NCBI GenBank assembly: GCA_016710985.1
Contig: JADJTX010000014.1
Location: 1-64,000, forward strand
Length of the DNA: 64,000 bases
Direction of reading: 5' to 3'
Source of the DNA: Ignavibacteria bacterium
GTDB taxonomy: Bacteria > Bacteroidota > Ignavibacteria > Tepidaquicellales > Tepidaquicellaceae
A model generated the notes under the pieces. The model saw nothing but the letters and a program-made list of their open reading frames with translations, was not told where the DNA came from and did not search any database. Shown one piece after another: positions 25,926 to 34,014 of this stretch; position 1 is the stretch's first letter, and each line of letters begins with the position of its first letter. The position numbers were made by a program, and so were the translations under genes.

Positions 25926-26363
25926 TTAAACTTCAAGCACCTTAGCCGGAAACCAGCTGTTTTGTAGTGAGGTTATGAAAAACTTTTTAACGTCAATTCT
26001 TACCGGTGTAACAGGTGTAAACGTCTGGAACCACGGCATCTTCGCGAGTATCATGTCTCTTACAAATTTATCTTCTGAGACGTCCATTATTACTGCTTCT
26101 CCCTGCGCCTGAATGAAGTCCTGCATTGCATCATTCTTTGAAATTGAAAAGGCTACTTTATTATTGATCTTTAAATTACCGAAAGATTTACCGTGTGTCT
26201 CAAGCAATAAGTAAATCTTAAAATCATCACTTGCAAAGTATGCCCCCAGGATCCAAGGCGAATATTCCCCGCCTGTAGTCGCTAGCATTATAGCATCGTA
26301 AGATTTTAAGACCTCTAAAATTTTTTCTTTTACATCCGGTTGTACTTCTAATACTTCTGACAT
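25926..26363 (-). CDS. Pyridoxamine-phosphate-oxidase-like FMN-binding protein
   Basis: A 145-residue split-barrel flavoprotein relative. The family pattern is visible: LEVLKSYDAIMLATTGGEYSPWILGAYFASDDFKIYLLLETHGKSFGNLKINNKVAFSI, where the lengthening strands and the HGKSFGNL segment match the phosphate and FMN contact area. It lacks the C-terminal signature of PdxH, so it is probably a heme, F420 or flavin-binding oxidoreductase of unknown substrate. It lies between the aminotransferase and its own terminator. Confidence 0.7.
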   Translation of the reverse strand: MSEVLEVQPDVKEKILEVLKSYDAIMLATTGGEYSPWILGAYFASDDFKIYLLLETHGKSFGNLKINNKVAFSISKNDAMQDFIQAQGEAVIMDVSEDKFVRDMILAKMPWFQTFTPVTPVRIDVKKFFITSLQNSWFPAKVLEV

Positions 26364-26414
26364 AGTTTTTTTTGTTAAATTTATTTTTTAATGCTGTTGT
26401 CTTATAATCCCACT

Positions 26415-26484
26415 AAATTTAAAATCTAAAATCTAAGATCTATAACTTATACAAATCCCAAATCCCAAATCCCAAATTCCAAAT
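26415..26484. repeat. Heptanucleotide array (AAATCCC, AAATCTA)
   Basis: Units AAATCTA/AAATCTAAG near 26415-26440 and AAATCCC four times at 26455-26484. The latter directly follows the stop codon of the minus-strand aminotransferase gene. Confidence 0.75.
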
Positions 26485-27642
26485 CTAGAGAACTTCCTTA
26501 ATTCTCTTTATTGCCTCAACGATATTTTCTCTTGAGTTAGCATAAGAAAATCTCAAATACCCTTCACCGAAATCTCCGAACGCAGTTCCTGACAATGCTG
26601 CTACTCCTCCCTTATAAAGCAGGTGATCACACAATTCTTTAGAATTGTATCCTGTCTTTGTTATATTAGGAAAAGCATAAAAAGCTCCGAGCGGAACAAT
26701 GCACGAAAATCCTTTTATTGAATTCAATCCTTCGACAATAATATCTCTTCTCTTCATAAACTCTTCTCTCATTTTATCAACTGAATCCTGCGGTCCTTCA
26801 TATGCTTCTATACAGGCTTTCTGAACTACTGTGTTTGTACACGAATTACTGTTAGTCATAAGCTGTGCAATTTTTGGCGCAAGGTCGGCATTCATAACAC
26901 CGTATCCCGCTCTCCATCCTGTCATGGCATAAGTTTTTGAAAACCCGTCCAGTATAATAGTTCTGTCCTTGAAACCCGGAATCTGTGTAATGCTGAAATG
27001 ATCACCTTTAAAGATCAAACGGCTGTAAATTTCATCACTCAATATCCAGATGTCAGGTCTGTCTTTTAATGTTTCCGCAATTTGTCTTATCTCACTTTCT
27101 GTTAATATTCCTCCGGTGGGATTCTGCGGCGTGTTAATGATCACCATTTTGGTTTTAGGTGTTATCAGCTTTTTAAAGTTCTCTATGTTGAAAGCAAAGT
27201 TCATGCTCTCTTCCAGTTTTATAGGAACGGGAACTCCTCCGACAAATTTTATCATGGATTCATAAATAGGAAATCCGGGATTAGGATAAATGACCTCATC
27301 ACCTTCATTCACAAGAGCAAGTATTGTAAAAAACATGATCGGTTTTGCTCCGGGTGTCATCACCACTTCATCCGGATGTACGTCAATGCCTCTGGTTTTA
27401 CCTATATATTTTGCGATCGCATTTCTCATTTCCGGTATCCCCGCCGACGGTGTATAGTGTGTATCCCCTGCCTTTATCGAGCGGATAGCCGCTTCACAAA
27501 TATTTTCAGGAGTAGGAAAATCAGGTTCACCGATCTCCAGATGGATAATACTTTTGCCTTCAGCTTCGAGTTTCTTTGCCTTGGCTAAAACCTCAAAAGC
27601 TGTCTCGGTTCCGAGATTGGACATTCTTTCTGCGTAAGTCAT
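26485..27642 (-). CDS. PLP-dependent class I aminotransferase
   Basis: A 385-residue fold type I aminotransferase of the aspartate aminotransferase AspC/PatA type. It has the PLP lysine motif GFSKTYAMTGWRAGYG (Lys about 234), NTPQNPTGGILTE and the C-terminal substrate Arg in GYLRFSYANS. The N-terminus SNLGTETAFEVLAKAKKLEAEGKSIIHLEIGEPDFPTP matches the class. Substrate (aspartate, alanine or aromatic) is not fixed by sequence. No operon partner is tightly spaced; heptamer arrays flank both ends. Confidence 0.9.
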   Translation of the reverse strand: MTYAERMSNLGTETAFEVLAKAKKLEAEGKSIIHLEIGEPDFPTPENICEAAIRSIKAGDTHYTPSAGIPEMRNAIAKYIGKTRGIDVHPDEVVMTPGAKPIMFFTILALVNEGDEVIYPNPGFPIYESMIKFVGGVPVPIKLEESMNFAFNIENFKKLITPKTKMVIINTPQNPTGGILTESEIRQIAETLKDRPDIWILSDEIYSRLIFKGDHFSITQIPGFKDRTIILDGFSKTYAMTGWRAGYGVMNADLAPKIAQLMTNSNSCTNTVVQKACIEAYEGPQDSVDKMREEFMKRRDIIVEGLNSIKGFSCIVPLGAFYAFPNITKTGYNSKELCDHLLYKGGVAALSGTAFGDFGEGYLRFSYANSRENIVEAIKRIKEVL

Positions 27643-27680
27643 ATAGTTTATAAAGTTTATATAGTTTATATAGTTTGTTT
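27642..27680. repeat. 9-bp repeats (TATAGTTTA)
   Basis: Four to five 9-bp units of TATAGTTTA type, drifting into GTTCGTTTAG, directly upstream of the aminotransferase start codon. Confidence 0.65.
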
Positions 27681-27719
27681 AGTTCGTTTAGCTGTAAATA
27701 ATTTATACATTAATAATAT

Positions 27720-27833
27720 TAATTACTCATTACTCATTACTCATTACTCATTACTCATTACTCATTATTCATTATTCATTATTCATTATTCATTATTCAT
27801 TATTCATTATTCATTATTCATTATTCATTGCTT
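27720..27833. repeat. Heptanucleotide array (ATTACTC to ATTATTC)
   Basis: About 15 units: first ATTACTC, then ATTATTC, a clean one-base change spread over the second half. It abuts the LivF stop codon. On the LivF strand the unit is AATGAAT/AATGAGT, which carries TGA. Confidence 0.9.
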
Positions 27834-27835
27834 CA

Positions 27836-28543
27836 TTATTCTCCTAAATACGCTTTCCTTACTTCCTCATTCTGTGCCAGAGACTTTGCTTCACCTTCTA
27901 AAATTATTTCACCGGTTTCCATTACATATCCGTAATCTGCAATTGACAAAGCGATGTTTGCGTTTTGCTCTACTAATAAAATTGTAAGCCCGGTAGTTTT
28001 ATTCAGCGCTTCTATTTTTTCAAAAATTGTTTTAACCAGTAATGGGGCAATTCCAAGTGACGGTTCGTCCAATAAAAGCAGCTTTGGTTTAGACATCAAA
28101 GCTCTTGAGATCGCCAGCATCTGCTGCTCACCGCCGCTCAGTGTTCCGCCAAGCTGTTTCAGTCTTTCCTTTATTCTCGGGAAAAAAGTATAAATAAATT
28201 CCAGATCTTCTTTAAGATTGTGCTTGTCTTTTCTTGTGTAAGCTCCCATCTCAAGATTTTCTTTTACTGTGAGATTTGAAAAGATCATTCTGCCTTCCGG
28301 CGATTGAGAGATCCCAAGCTCAACGACTTTATTCGGAGCAAGTGAAGTTGTATCGCGTCCTGAAAAATTGATTGATCCCGAAACTGGTTTTAATATTGAT
28401 GAGATTGTTCTCAGCAATGTCGTCTTGCCTGCGCCGTTTGCTCCGATCAATGTTACGATTGATTTTTCTTTTACAGTAAGATTAATACCCTTTAATGCTT
28501 TGATTGCACCGTAATTAACATGAAGATCCTTTATCTCAAGCAT
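27836..28543 (-). CDS. livF: Branched-chain amino acid ABC transporter ATP-binding protein LivF
   Basis: About 235 residues from MLEIKDLHVNYG; an upstream in-frame ATG at 28567 lies deep inside livG and is less likely. Walker A GANGAGKTTLL, signature LSGGEQQMLAISRALM and Walker B LLLLDEPSLGIAP are present, with the SLGLAP-type ending characteristic of LivF. It energises uptake of branched-chain amino acids or amides/urea by HAAT-type systems. It overlaps the livG stop by a few bases. Confidence 0.92.
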   Translation of the reverse strand: MLEIKDLHVNYGAIKALKGINLTVKEKSIVTLIGANGAGKTTLLRTISSILKPVSGSINFSGRDTTSLAPNKVVELGISQSPEGRMIFSNLTVKENLEMGAYTRKDKHNLKEDLEFIYTFFPRIKERLKQLGGTLSGGEQQMLAISRALMSKPKLLLLDEPSLGIAPLLVKTIFEKIEALNKTTGLTILLVEQNANIALSIADYGYVMETGEIILEGEAKSLAQNEEVRKAYLGE

Positions 28544-29303
28544 GCGTTTCTCCAAGATAGGCTTCAATTACTTTTGGATTTTTTCTGATCTCTTCAGGAA
28601 GTCCTTCGGCTATCTTTTCTCCGTAATCAAGTACAAATATCCTTTCACAAACACCCATCACTACCTTCATATCATGTTCAATAAGTAAAATTGAAATTTT
28701 AAATTTTTCCTTTACCATCTTTATTAAATTCATCAGTTCAAATTTCTCGGTTGGATTCATTCCCGCCGCAGGCTCATCCAAAAGCAGTAATTTCGGTGAT
28801 GTGGCGAGAGCTCTGACAATCTCGACTTTTCTCTGCTCGCCGTAAGGCAGGGATTTTGCATACTCATCAGCAACATCAAGCAGACCGAATATTTCAAGCA
28901 GTTCATTTATTTTTTCATCAAATTCCTTCTCTTCTTTTTTAAATCTTCCGAACTGCAGTATCGAATCGAAGAATCCCGCTTTTATGCTTTTCACGAATGA
29001 AACCCTGATGTTATCTCTAACACTCAGGCTCGGGAATAGTCTTATATTCTGAAAAGTCCGGCTAATTCCTAATCCAGCAACCTGATATGGCTTAAACGAG
29101 ACAACACTCGTTCCCAAAAATTTTACATCTCCTTCGGTTGGGTCATAAACTCCGGTTACAATATTAAAGACTGTCGTCTTACCTGCGCCATTAGGACCTA
29201 TCATGCCTACAAGCTCATTCTCTCCGACATAAGCATTCAGCTTATCCACACAGGTAAGCCCTCCAAAACGCATAGTACAATTATTTATTTCTAATAAATT
29301 CAA
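28536..29303 (-). CDS. livG: Branched-chain amino acid ABC transporter ATP-binding protein LivG
   Basis: A 255-residue ATPase with Walker A GPNGAGKTTVFN, GISRTFQNIRLFPSLSVRDN (LivG-specific TFQNIRLF), signature LPYGEQRKVEIVRALA and Walker B LLLLDEPAAGMNP. It is upstream of livF with overlapping ends and 116 bp downstream of livM, a gap filled by heptamer repeats. Confidence 0.93.
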   Translation of the reverse strand: MNLLEINNCTMRFGGLTCVDKLNAYVGENELVGMIGPNGAGKTTVFNIVTGVYDPTEGDVKFLGTSVVSFKPYQVAGLGISRTFQNIRLFPSLSVRDNIRVSFVKSIKAGFFDSILQFGRFKKEEKEFDEKINELLEIFGLLDVADEYAKSLPYGEQRKVEIVRALATSPKLLLLDEPAAGMNPTEKFELMNLIKMVKEKFKISILLIEHDMKVVMGVCERIFVLDYGEKIAEGLPEEIRKNPKVIEAYLGETHA

Positions 29304-29304
29304 C

Positions 29305-29332
29305 TTAGATCTTAGATCTTAGATTTTAGATG
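29305..29332. repeat. Heptanucleotide array (CTTAGAT)
   Basis: Three to four units of CTTAGAT immediately upstream of the livG start codon. Confidence 0.7.
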
Positions 29333-29393
29333 TTTTAATATATCTTTTTAATATTTACTTAAACTTACAAACTATACCAACTTATGAACTATC

Positions 29394-29443
29394 AATTATC
29401 AACTATCAACTATCAACTATCAACTTTTAACTTTTAACTTCTT
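29394..29443. repeat. Heptanucleotide arrays (AACTATC, AACTTTT)
   Basis: Five AACTATC units pass into AACTTTT units at the livM 3' end. On the livM strand these encode KLKVKS followed by TGA, then TTGATAG units. Two unrelated 7-mers are therefore joined exactly at a stop codon. Confidence 0.85.
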
Positions 29444-30448
29444 CCTTCTCAGTGACACTCCAAACAAACCCTGTGGTCTTGTCAGCATCATTATTATCAA
29501 AAGCAGAGAATAAATTATCATTCTGTATTCCGAAACACTTCTGAGCAGCTCGGGCAATATTGTCAAAATAACAGCGGCAATGATTACACCTACCATGCTT
29601 CCCATGCCGCCAAGTATTACCATTACGACTATCTCCACTGATTTCAAAAAATTAAAATCTTCGGGATTCAGATAAAGATTAAAATGTCCGTAAAGTGCGC
29701 CTGCTATTCCGGCAAAGAATGCACCGCTGACAAATGCAATTACTTTAAACTTGGTTGTATTCACTCCCATTGATTCAGCAGCAACTTCATCATCTTTCAC
29801 AGCAAGGAAACCCCGCCCGTAAGTTGAGTTAATAAGATTATGTATGAAATAAATTATTATCGCTACGAAAGTAAATGTCCAGAAAAAGTTGGTGTATTTG
29901 GGAACGGAATAAAAGACATACGGAACATTTGCCATATCAACGGGAATCTGCGCGGCCTTCACTCCATTGTCAAAAATATATGCGCCTCTGAATCCTTGTG
30001 ATGCTCCTACAACTTCAAGACTTTGGATAATGACTCTTATTATTTCTGCAAATCCAAGTGTTGTTATAGCAAGGTAATCTCCTTTTAATCTGAGTGACGG
30101 TACGCCGACTACTATCCCGGCTATGGCAGCAGCGATTCCGCCCAGTAAGAGAACAATGATGAATGAAATAGTCTGCCCGAATAATTCTGTTCCGAAAGTA
30201 CCCATAAAAAACGGAGCAAAATAAGTTGATACTGCTATCGAAAGATATCCTCCTATTGCCATAAACCCAGCATGCCCTAAAGAGAACTGCCCGGTATAAC
30301 CGTTAATTAGATTTAAGCTGGTCGCAAGTATAATATTGATCCCGATATAAATTAAGATCGTGTAGTAATAAGGATCAATGTGTTCGGTAAAAAGATTCAG
30401 AAAAAAAATCAGGATAAGAGATGAAAGAAACAGAATTTTGCTGTTCAT
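29420..30448 (-). CDS. livM: Branched-chain amino acid ABC transporter permease LivM
   Basis: A 342-residue integral membrane protein with about nine hydrophobic helices. Family markers are LNLINGYTGQFSLGHAGFMAIGGY at residues 45-70, SLRLKGDYLAITTLGFAEI, and VVMVILGGMGSMVGVIIAAVILTILPE. The C-terminal KLKVKS is repeat-encoded. LivH permease and a LivJ/K substrate-binding protein are not found beside it: the upstream side is a tRNA gene. They may be elsewhere. Confidence 0.92.
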   Translation of the reverse strand: MNSKILFLSSLILIFFLNLFTEHIDPYYYTILIYIGINIILATSLNLINGYTGQFSLGHAGFMAIGGYLSIAVSTYFAPFFMGTFGTELFGQTISFIIVLLLGGIAAAIAGIVVGVPSLRLKGDYLAITTLGFAEIIRVIIQSLEVVGASQGFRGAYIFDNGVKAAQIPVDMANVPYVFYSVPKYTNFFWTFTFVAIIIYFIHNLINSTYGRGFLAVKDDEVAAESMGVNTTKFKVIAFVSGAFFAGIAGALYGHFNLYLNPEDFNFLKSVEIVVMVILGGMGSMVGVIIAAVILTILPELLRSVSEYRMIIYSLLLIIMMLTRPQGLFGVSLRRKKLKVKS

Positions 30449-30454
30449 CGAGTG

Positions 30455-30575
30455 GATTCGTAAGATTCGTAAGATTCTTAAGATTTGTAAGATTCTTAAG
30501 ATTTGTAAGATTCTTAAGATTCGCTAATCTAAAATCTTACGAATCTTACGAATCTTACGAATCTTTGAATCTATT
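30455..30575. repeat. Inverted 9-bp repeats (GTAAGATTC)
   Basis: About seven copies of GTAAGATTC/TTAAGATTT are followed, after a short AATCTAAAATC spacer, by inverted copies GAATCTTAC. The two halves can pair into a long hairpin. It lies between livM and tRNA-Val, just beyond the tRNA 3' end, and could contribute to termination of the tRNA transcript. Confidence 0.75.
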
Positions 30576-30581
30576 TGATTG

Positions 30582-30655
30582 TGGGCGATTAAGGACTCGA
30601 ACCTCAAACCCCCTCGGTGTAAGCGAGGTGCTCTAGCCAATTGAGCTAATCGCCC
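30582..30655 (-). tRNA. tRNA-Val (UAC)
   Basis: Full cloverleaf on the minus strand: acceptor GGGCGAT pairs with ATCGCCC and discriminator A; D-loop region TAGCTCAATTGGCTAGAGC; anticodon arm CCTCG-CTTACAC-CGAGG with anticodon TAC; T-arm GAGGTTCGAGTCCTT. The 3' CCA is not encoded. Confidence 0.93.
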
Positions 30656-30737
30656 TGAAATTTTAAGGAAAGCAAAAATAAAGTTTTATATAATGAATTT
30701 CAAACCACTAATGAAATTTTTTTGAAAATACTTGCAA

Positions 30738-30770
30738 TGAACAATGAACAATGAACAATGAACGATGAAG
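30738..30770. repeat. Heptanucleotide array (GAACAAT)
   Basis: About four units of GAACAAT, the last GAACGAT, between tRNA-Val and the lipoprotein gene. Confidence 0.7.
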
Positions 30771-30913
30771 GATTGACGATTGCATTTCACTATCACTATA
30801 CACTATTGACTATTGACGCCTTCAAATTTATTGCCAATTGCTTTGAATCTCTTTTTGAATAATGGTATATTCAAAGAATCACAAATAAAAATTAGATCAA
30901 GAAGGAAAAATTA

Positions 30914-31852
30914 ATGACAGAGAAATTTTCAAAAAACATTATTTATGTATTATTAATTCTTAGTATTATAACAATTAACGGATGCGGAAACAAAGATGAT
31001 CAGCAGGGTGATAAAACAAAAACCGGAGGGAAATCAGGAGTACTGAATTCTGATTTTGTTGTAAAAAGTGACAGCGGTACAAAAGTAACTTTAACCATCA
31101 AACCTAAAAAAAGAGATGTGTTTAGATATAAAATGAATGCATTAACTACCTCTAAGGAAAAGGGACCGATGACTAACGAACGGGAAATTACATCCACCCA
31201 GGATATTAATTATTTTTATACCGAAGAAGTTAACGATGTAGTTGACGTTACAGGAATAATTACATATAAAATAAAATTTGACAGTATCAATATTGTTTCT
31301 ACAGTTTCGTCTGCGGATTCCAGCCTTAAAATAATTTATAATTCTAATGTTAAAGATTCTGTTTATTCTAAACCTGATTTTATTCAGTACAACTCGATTA
31401 TGAATGAAGAATTTTTTGCAAGGGTATCACCTAAAGGCGAAATTTCCGAAATATACGGACTTGAAAAAGTTTATGAAAATATGTTTAAAGCCCTCGGTGA
31501 TACGCTTACCAGTGCTCAAAAAGAATCTTTGATCTTTCCGGTAAGGAATACTTTAAGCTATAAACTGAGTGAAGTGAAAGAAGAGAATGGTCAGTATCTC
31601 TTAAAAATAGATGCCAGCCTAAATGCCGATTTCCTTGAAAAAGATATAAAAGAAGAGAAAATGAGTTATAAAGTGGAAAATGCTGAAACCTCAGGCAAAG
31701 GAGTGATAAATTATAATTTATCTAAAGGATGTGTCATAAGTAAGCAAACTACGACCAACATCAATATTGACATGAAAATCTCTGCAGGAGGGCAAAGCGT
31801 TAAAACTAAACAGGAAGTGGCTACCTCTTTAAACATATTACTGTTGCAGTAA
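30914..31852 (+). CDS. Lipoprotein, unknown (DUF6263-like)
   Basis: A 312-residue lipoprotein with lipobox SIITINGC (Cys about 24) and an Asp/Gln/Lys-rich linker. The body opens TLTIKPKKRDVFRYKMNALTTSKE and continues with alternating beta-strand pattern (VNDVVDVTGIITYKIKFDSI, GVINYNLSKGCVISKQTTTNINIDM), which resembles the DUF6263 family of periplasmic lipoproteins; the assignment is tentative. One of the few genes here with a good ribosome site (AAGGA 9 bases before ATG). A clear terminator follows. Confidence 0.75.
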   Translation: MTEKFSKNIIYVLLILSIITINGCGNKDDQQGDKTKTGGKSGVLNSDFVVKSDSGTKVTLTIKPKKRDVFRYKMNALTTSKEKGPMTNEREITSTQDINYFYTEEVNDVVDVTGIITYKIKFDSINIVSTVSSADSSLKIIYNSNVKDSVYSKPDFIQYNSIMNEEFFARVSPKGEISEIYGLEKVYENMFKALGDTLTSAQKESLIFPVRNTLSYKLSEVKEENGQYLLKIDASLNADFLEKDIKEEKMSYKVENAETSGKGVINYNLSKGCVISKQTTTNINIDMKISAGGQSVKTKQEVATSLNILLLQ

Positions 31853-31870
31853 ACATATTATTTTACATTT

Positions 31871-31910
31871 AAAAAATCATCCGGACTGTTCAGGATGATT
31901 TTTTTTATTT
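31871..31910 (+). terminator. Rho-independent terminator
   Basis: Stem AATCATCC (31875-31882) and GGATGATT (31893-31900) followed by eight T. It ends the lipoprotein gene. Confidence 0.85.
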
Positions 31911-31968
31911 TAAGCAGTTACTCATTCTATAAAATTAATATTTTATTACTTTGGGAAAACAATATTCA

Positions 31969-32847
31969 ATGGATGTGAGCAAATTCCTGATCGCTCCCGG
32001 AAAGAAAATCTCTCTGAAAGATTACGATACGGAGTATCATGAAGATGAAATTGACAAATCACAGGGAGAAGAGCTTCTTGCATTAAGCAGGGAAAAGCTT
32101 TCCGAACTGCAGGACAGATTGTATGCTCACAATCAATACAGCGTGTTAATTATTTTTCAGGCAATGGATACTGCCGGAAAAGACGGCGCCATTAAGCACA
32201 TTATGTCAGGATTGAATCCAAGCGGAGTAACCGTAACCAGTTTCAAAGTTCCTTCTGCAACAGAGCTTGAACACGATTATTTCTGGAGACATTACAACGC
32301 TCTTCCTGTCAGAGGTGATATAGGAATTTTTAACAGGTCGCATTATGAAAATGTATTGGTTACTAAAGTTCATCCTGAATTAATTCTAAAGGAAAATCTA
32401 CCGGAAATAAATTCAATAGAAGATATAAATGAAAAGTTCTGGGAGAACAGATACAAGCAAATAAAGCGGTTCGAAAAAAATCTCAGCCAAAACGGAACCA
32501 TAATTCTAAAATTTTTTCTTCACCTATCTAAAAAAGAACAGAAGAAAAGATTTATTCAAAGAATAGATGACCCAAAAAAAAACTGGAAGTTCTCAACTTC
32601 CGATTCAAAAGAAAGACAATTCTGGAATGATTATCAGACTGCTTACGAGCAGGCGATAAGCAATACTTCTACCGAATATGCTCCATGGTTTATTATACCT
32701 GCCGATGATAAATGGTACACAAGACTGGCAATAGCTGAGATCCTTTACAAACATTTTTCTGAGCTTAAACTCGAATATCCTGTCCTCACTGAAGAGCAAA
32801 AAGCAGAACTTGAAAAAGTCAAAGAGGGGTTACTGGCGGAAAATTAA
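31969..32847 (+). CDS. Polyphosphate kinase 2 family protein
   Basis: About 292 residues from MDVSKFLIAPGKKISLKDYD, chosen because this matches the usual PPK2 N-terminus; a TTG at 31951 is six codons upstream in frame. PPK2 markers: Walker A FQAMDTAGKDGAIKH, SFKVPSATELEHDYFWRHYNALP, the lid-like GIFNRSHYENVLVTKVHP (Walker B region), LHLSKKEQKKRFIQRI, and the end DKWYTRLAIAEIL. The enzyme transfers phosphate from polyphosphate to nucleotides (AMP or ADP subclass not decided). Cytoplasmic and single gene. The CHAD gene at 12.6 kb may share polyphosphate physiology. Confidence 0.92.
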   Translation: MDVSKFLIAPGKKISLKDYDTEYHEDEIDKSQGEELLALSREKLSELQDRLYAHNQYSVLIIFQAMDTAGKDGAIKHIMSGLNPSGVTVTSFKVPSATELEHDYFWRHYNALPVRGDIGIFNRSHYENVLVTKVHPELILKENLPEINSIEDINEKFWENRYKQIKRFEKNLSQNGTIILKFFLHLSKKEQKKRFIQRIDDPKKNWKFSTSDSKERQFWNDYQTAYEQAISNTSTEYAPWFIIPADDKWYTRLAIAEILYKHFSELKLEYPVLTEEQKAELEKVKEGLLAEN

Positions 32848-32919
32848 AAAATTAATTAATATTTCAGAAGTTCACTGAAATAAAAATCAAATAATCTATT
32901 TTCCTGCGATTAATTTATT

Positions 32920-33105
32920 TTACTTTTTATTGCCGGGTTCACCGTAAACGATTCTTTTTCTTGGAGAGCCCTGTTGACTCATGTTAGGATTAGAATAACC
33001 AAACTTTTTCTGAGGTGTTTTATCAATTGCCCTTTCCAGTTCATTAAGTTTATATTTTATATCTTTGATTATTTTTTTTACGTTTGCAATTTCCGAAGGG
33101 GACAT
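32920..33105 (-). CDS. Small basic protein, unknown
   Basis: A 61-residue frame: amphipathic helix MSPSEIANVKKIIKDIKYKLNELERAIDKTP followed by a basic Gly/Pro-rich tail (PRKRIVYGEPGNKK). The heptad pattern I..V..I..I..L..L suggests a coiled coil. Nothing else competes for the region. Family unknown. Confidence 0.45.
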   Translation of the reverse strand: MSPSEIANVKKIIKDIKYKLNELERAIDKTPQKKFGYSNPNMSQQGSPRKRIVYGEPGNKK

Positions 33106-33204
33106 ATTATTTTTATTGTTTTAAGAATTGATGGCGCAAGATAGCCACTTAATTTATTAAATATAACTTATTAATTATACAGACATTCCGGTCGGCATTT
33201 TAGT

Positions 33205-34014
33205 TTACAAAAGAAAAGAAAATTTCATTTCAGCAAGAATGTCATATTTATTGTCATTCTTCAAATGAACTCCTGCTTTTACAGAAGCAGTAATATTTCT
33301 GCTTAACATTTTACCGAACTCCTGTGTGTAAGGAACAAAGAACTTTCCGGTTTTGAAAGTATAAATAATATCCGGTGTTACCAGCGTGTACCAGTTTTCT
33401 CCCAGATTGATTTTGAATAAAGGACTTATTGAAAGTTCGCTGACATCATCTCGGTTACTTTGCCCTGCAAAAGAAAAATAATCCGTAATTATCAAACCAT
33501 AATATCCCGATCTAAAATAATTTATTATTCCTGCATAGGGTCCGGCAATAAATTTACCAAGACCTGTTTCAAATGAAGAACCCGTTGGGAAAATAAATTC
33601 CGAACCTGTAATGAAATTTAGTTTATTTTTATTACCTGTTGAATATTGAATATCAAAGAAAATGTCGCCGAGACCTGTTTGATGCTCGAATGTTAAATTG
33701 GTTGTTATAAGCGGGATTCTCAAATACAAATACAGCTGACCATCGTAAAACGCTTTTCCTCCGTTCAGCTGAGCAGAGTTGTAAAATCTGTCATCCTTTA
33801 ATTCAAACCAGTCCCAGTAAAAATTGTTCTGTAAATCAATTCTGCTTACCGGCTGTGACGGATCTGATCCGTCATTTAATTTTAAAGTATCTGATTTTAA
33901 TGAAAAAACCCGGTTTGATAACCGGGTTTTTTCCGAAAAGGAAAAACTTTCTGAAGTAATTACAAATAAAAATGCAGCCAGCAGAAAACTTACCTCACAA
34001 AAAGCAATGATCAT
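33205..34014 (-). CDS. Outer-membrane beta-barrel protein
   Basis: A 269-residue protein with a signal peptide (FCEVSFLLAAFLFVITSESFS). The rest alternates hydrophobic and polar residues in about a dozen amphipathic strands and ends in the barrel-type aromatic/hydrophobic strand MKFSFLL. Similar proteins are annotated as porins or phenol-degradation MetA-like transporters. The ATG overlaps the stop of the preceding gene (ATGA). A perfect terminator-like hairpin (33903-33932) lies inside codons about 28-37, unusual for a coding sequence. Substrate unknown. Confidence 0.75.
   Translation of the reverse strand: MIIAFCEVSFLLAAFLFVITSESFSFSEKTRLSNRVFSLKSDTLKLNDGSDPSQPVSRIDLQNNFYWDWFELKDDRFYNSAQLNGGKAFYDGQLYLYLRIPLITTNLTFEHQTGLGDIFFDIQYSTGNKNKLNFITGSEFIFPTGSSFETGLGKFIAGPYAGIINYFRSGYYGLIITDYFSFAGQSNRDDVSELSISPLFKINLGENWYTLVTPDIIYTFKTGKFFVPYTQEFGKMLSRNITASVKAGVHLKNDNKYDILAEMKFSFLL
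33903..33932. terminator. Terminator-like hairpin inside a coding region
   Basis: Perfect 13-bp stem AAAAAACCCGGTT and AACCGGGTTTTTT with loop TGAT. T-runs on both strands make it a bidirectional terminator shape. It encodes the residues around KTRLSNRVFS near the start of the barrel gene at 33205-34014. Confidence 0.75.

Noticed and set aside
28544..28567. LivF start at 28567
   Set aside because: It would extend far into livG; MLEIKDLHV at 28543 is the usual LivF beginning.
30582..30655. Integrated element at tRNA-Val
   Set aside because: No integrase, no duplicated tRNA 3' end and no phage-like genes on either side.
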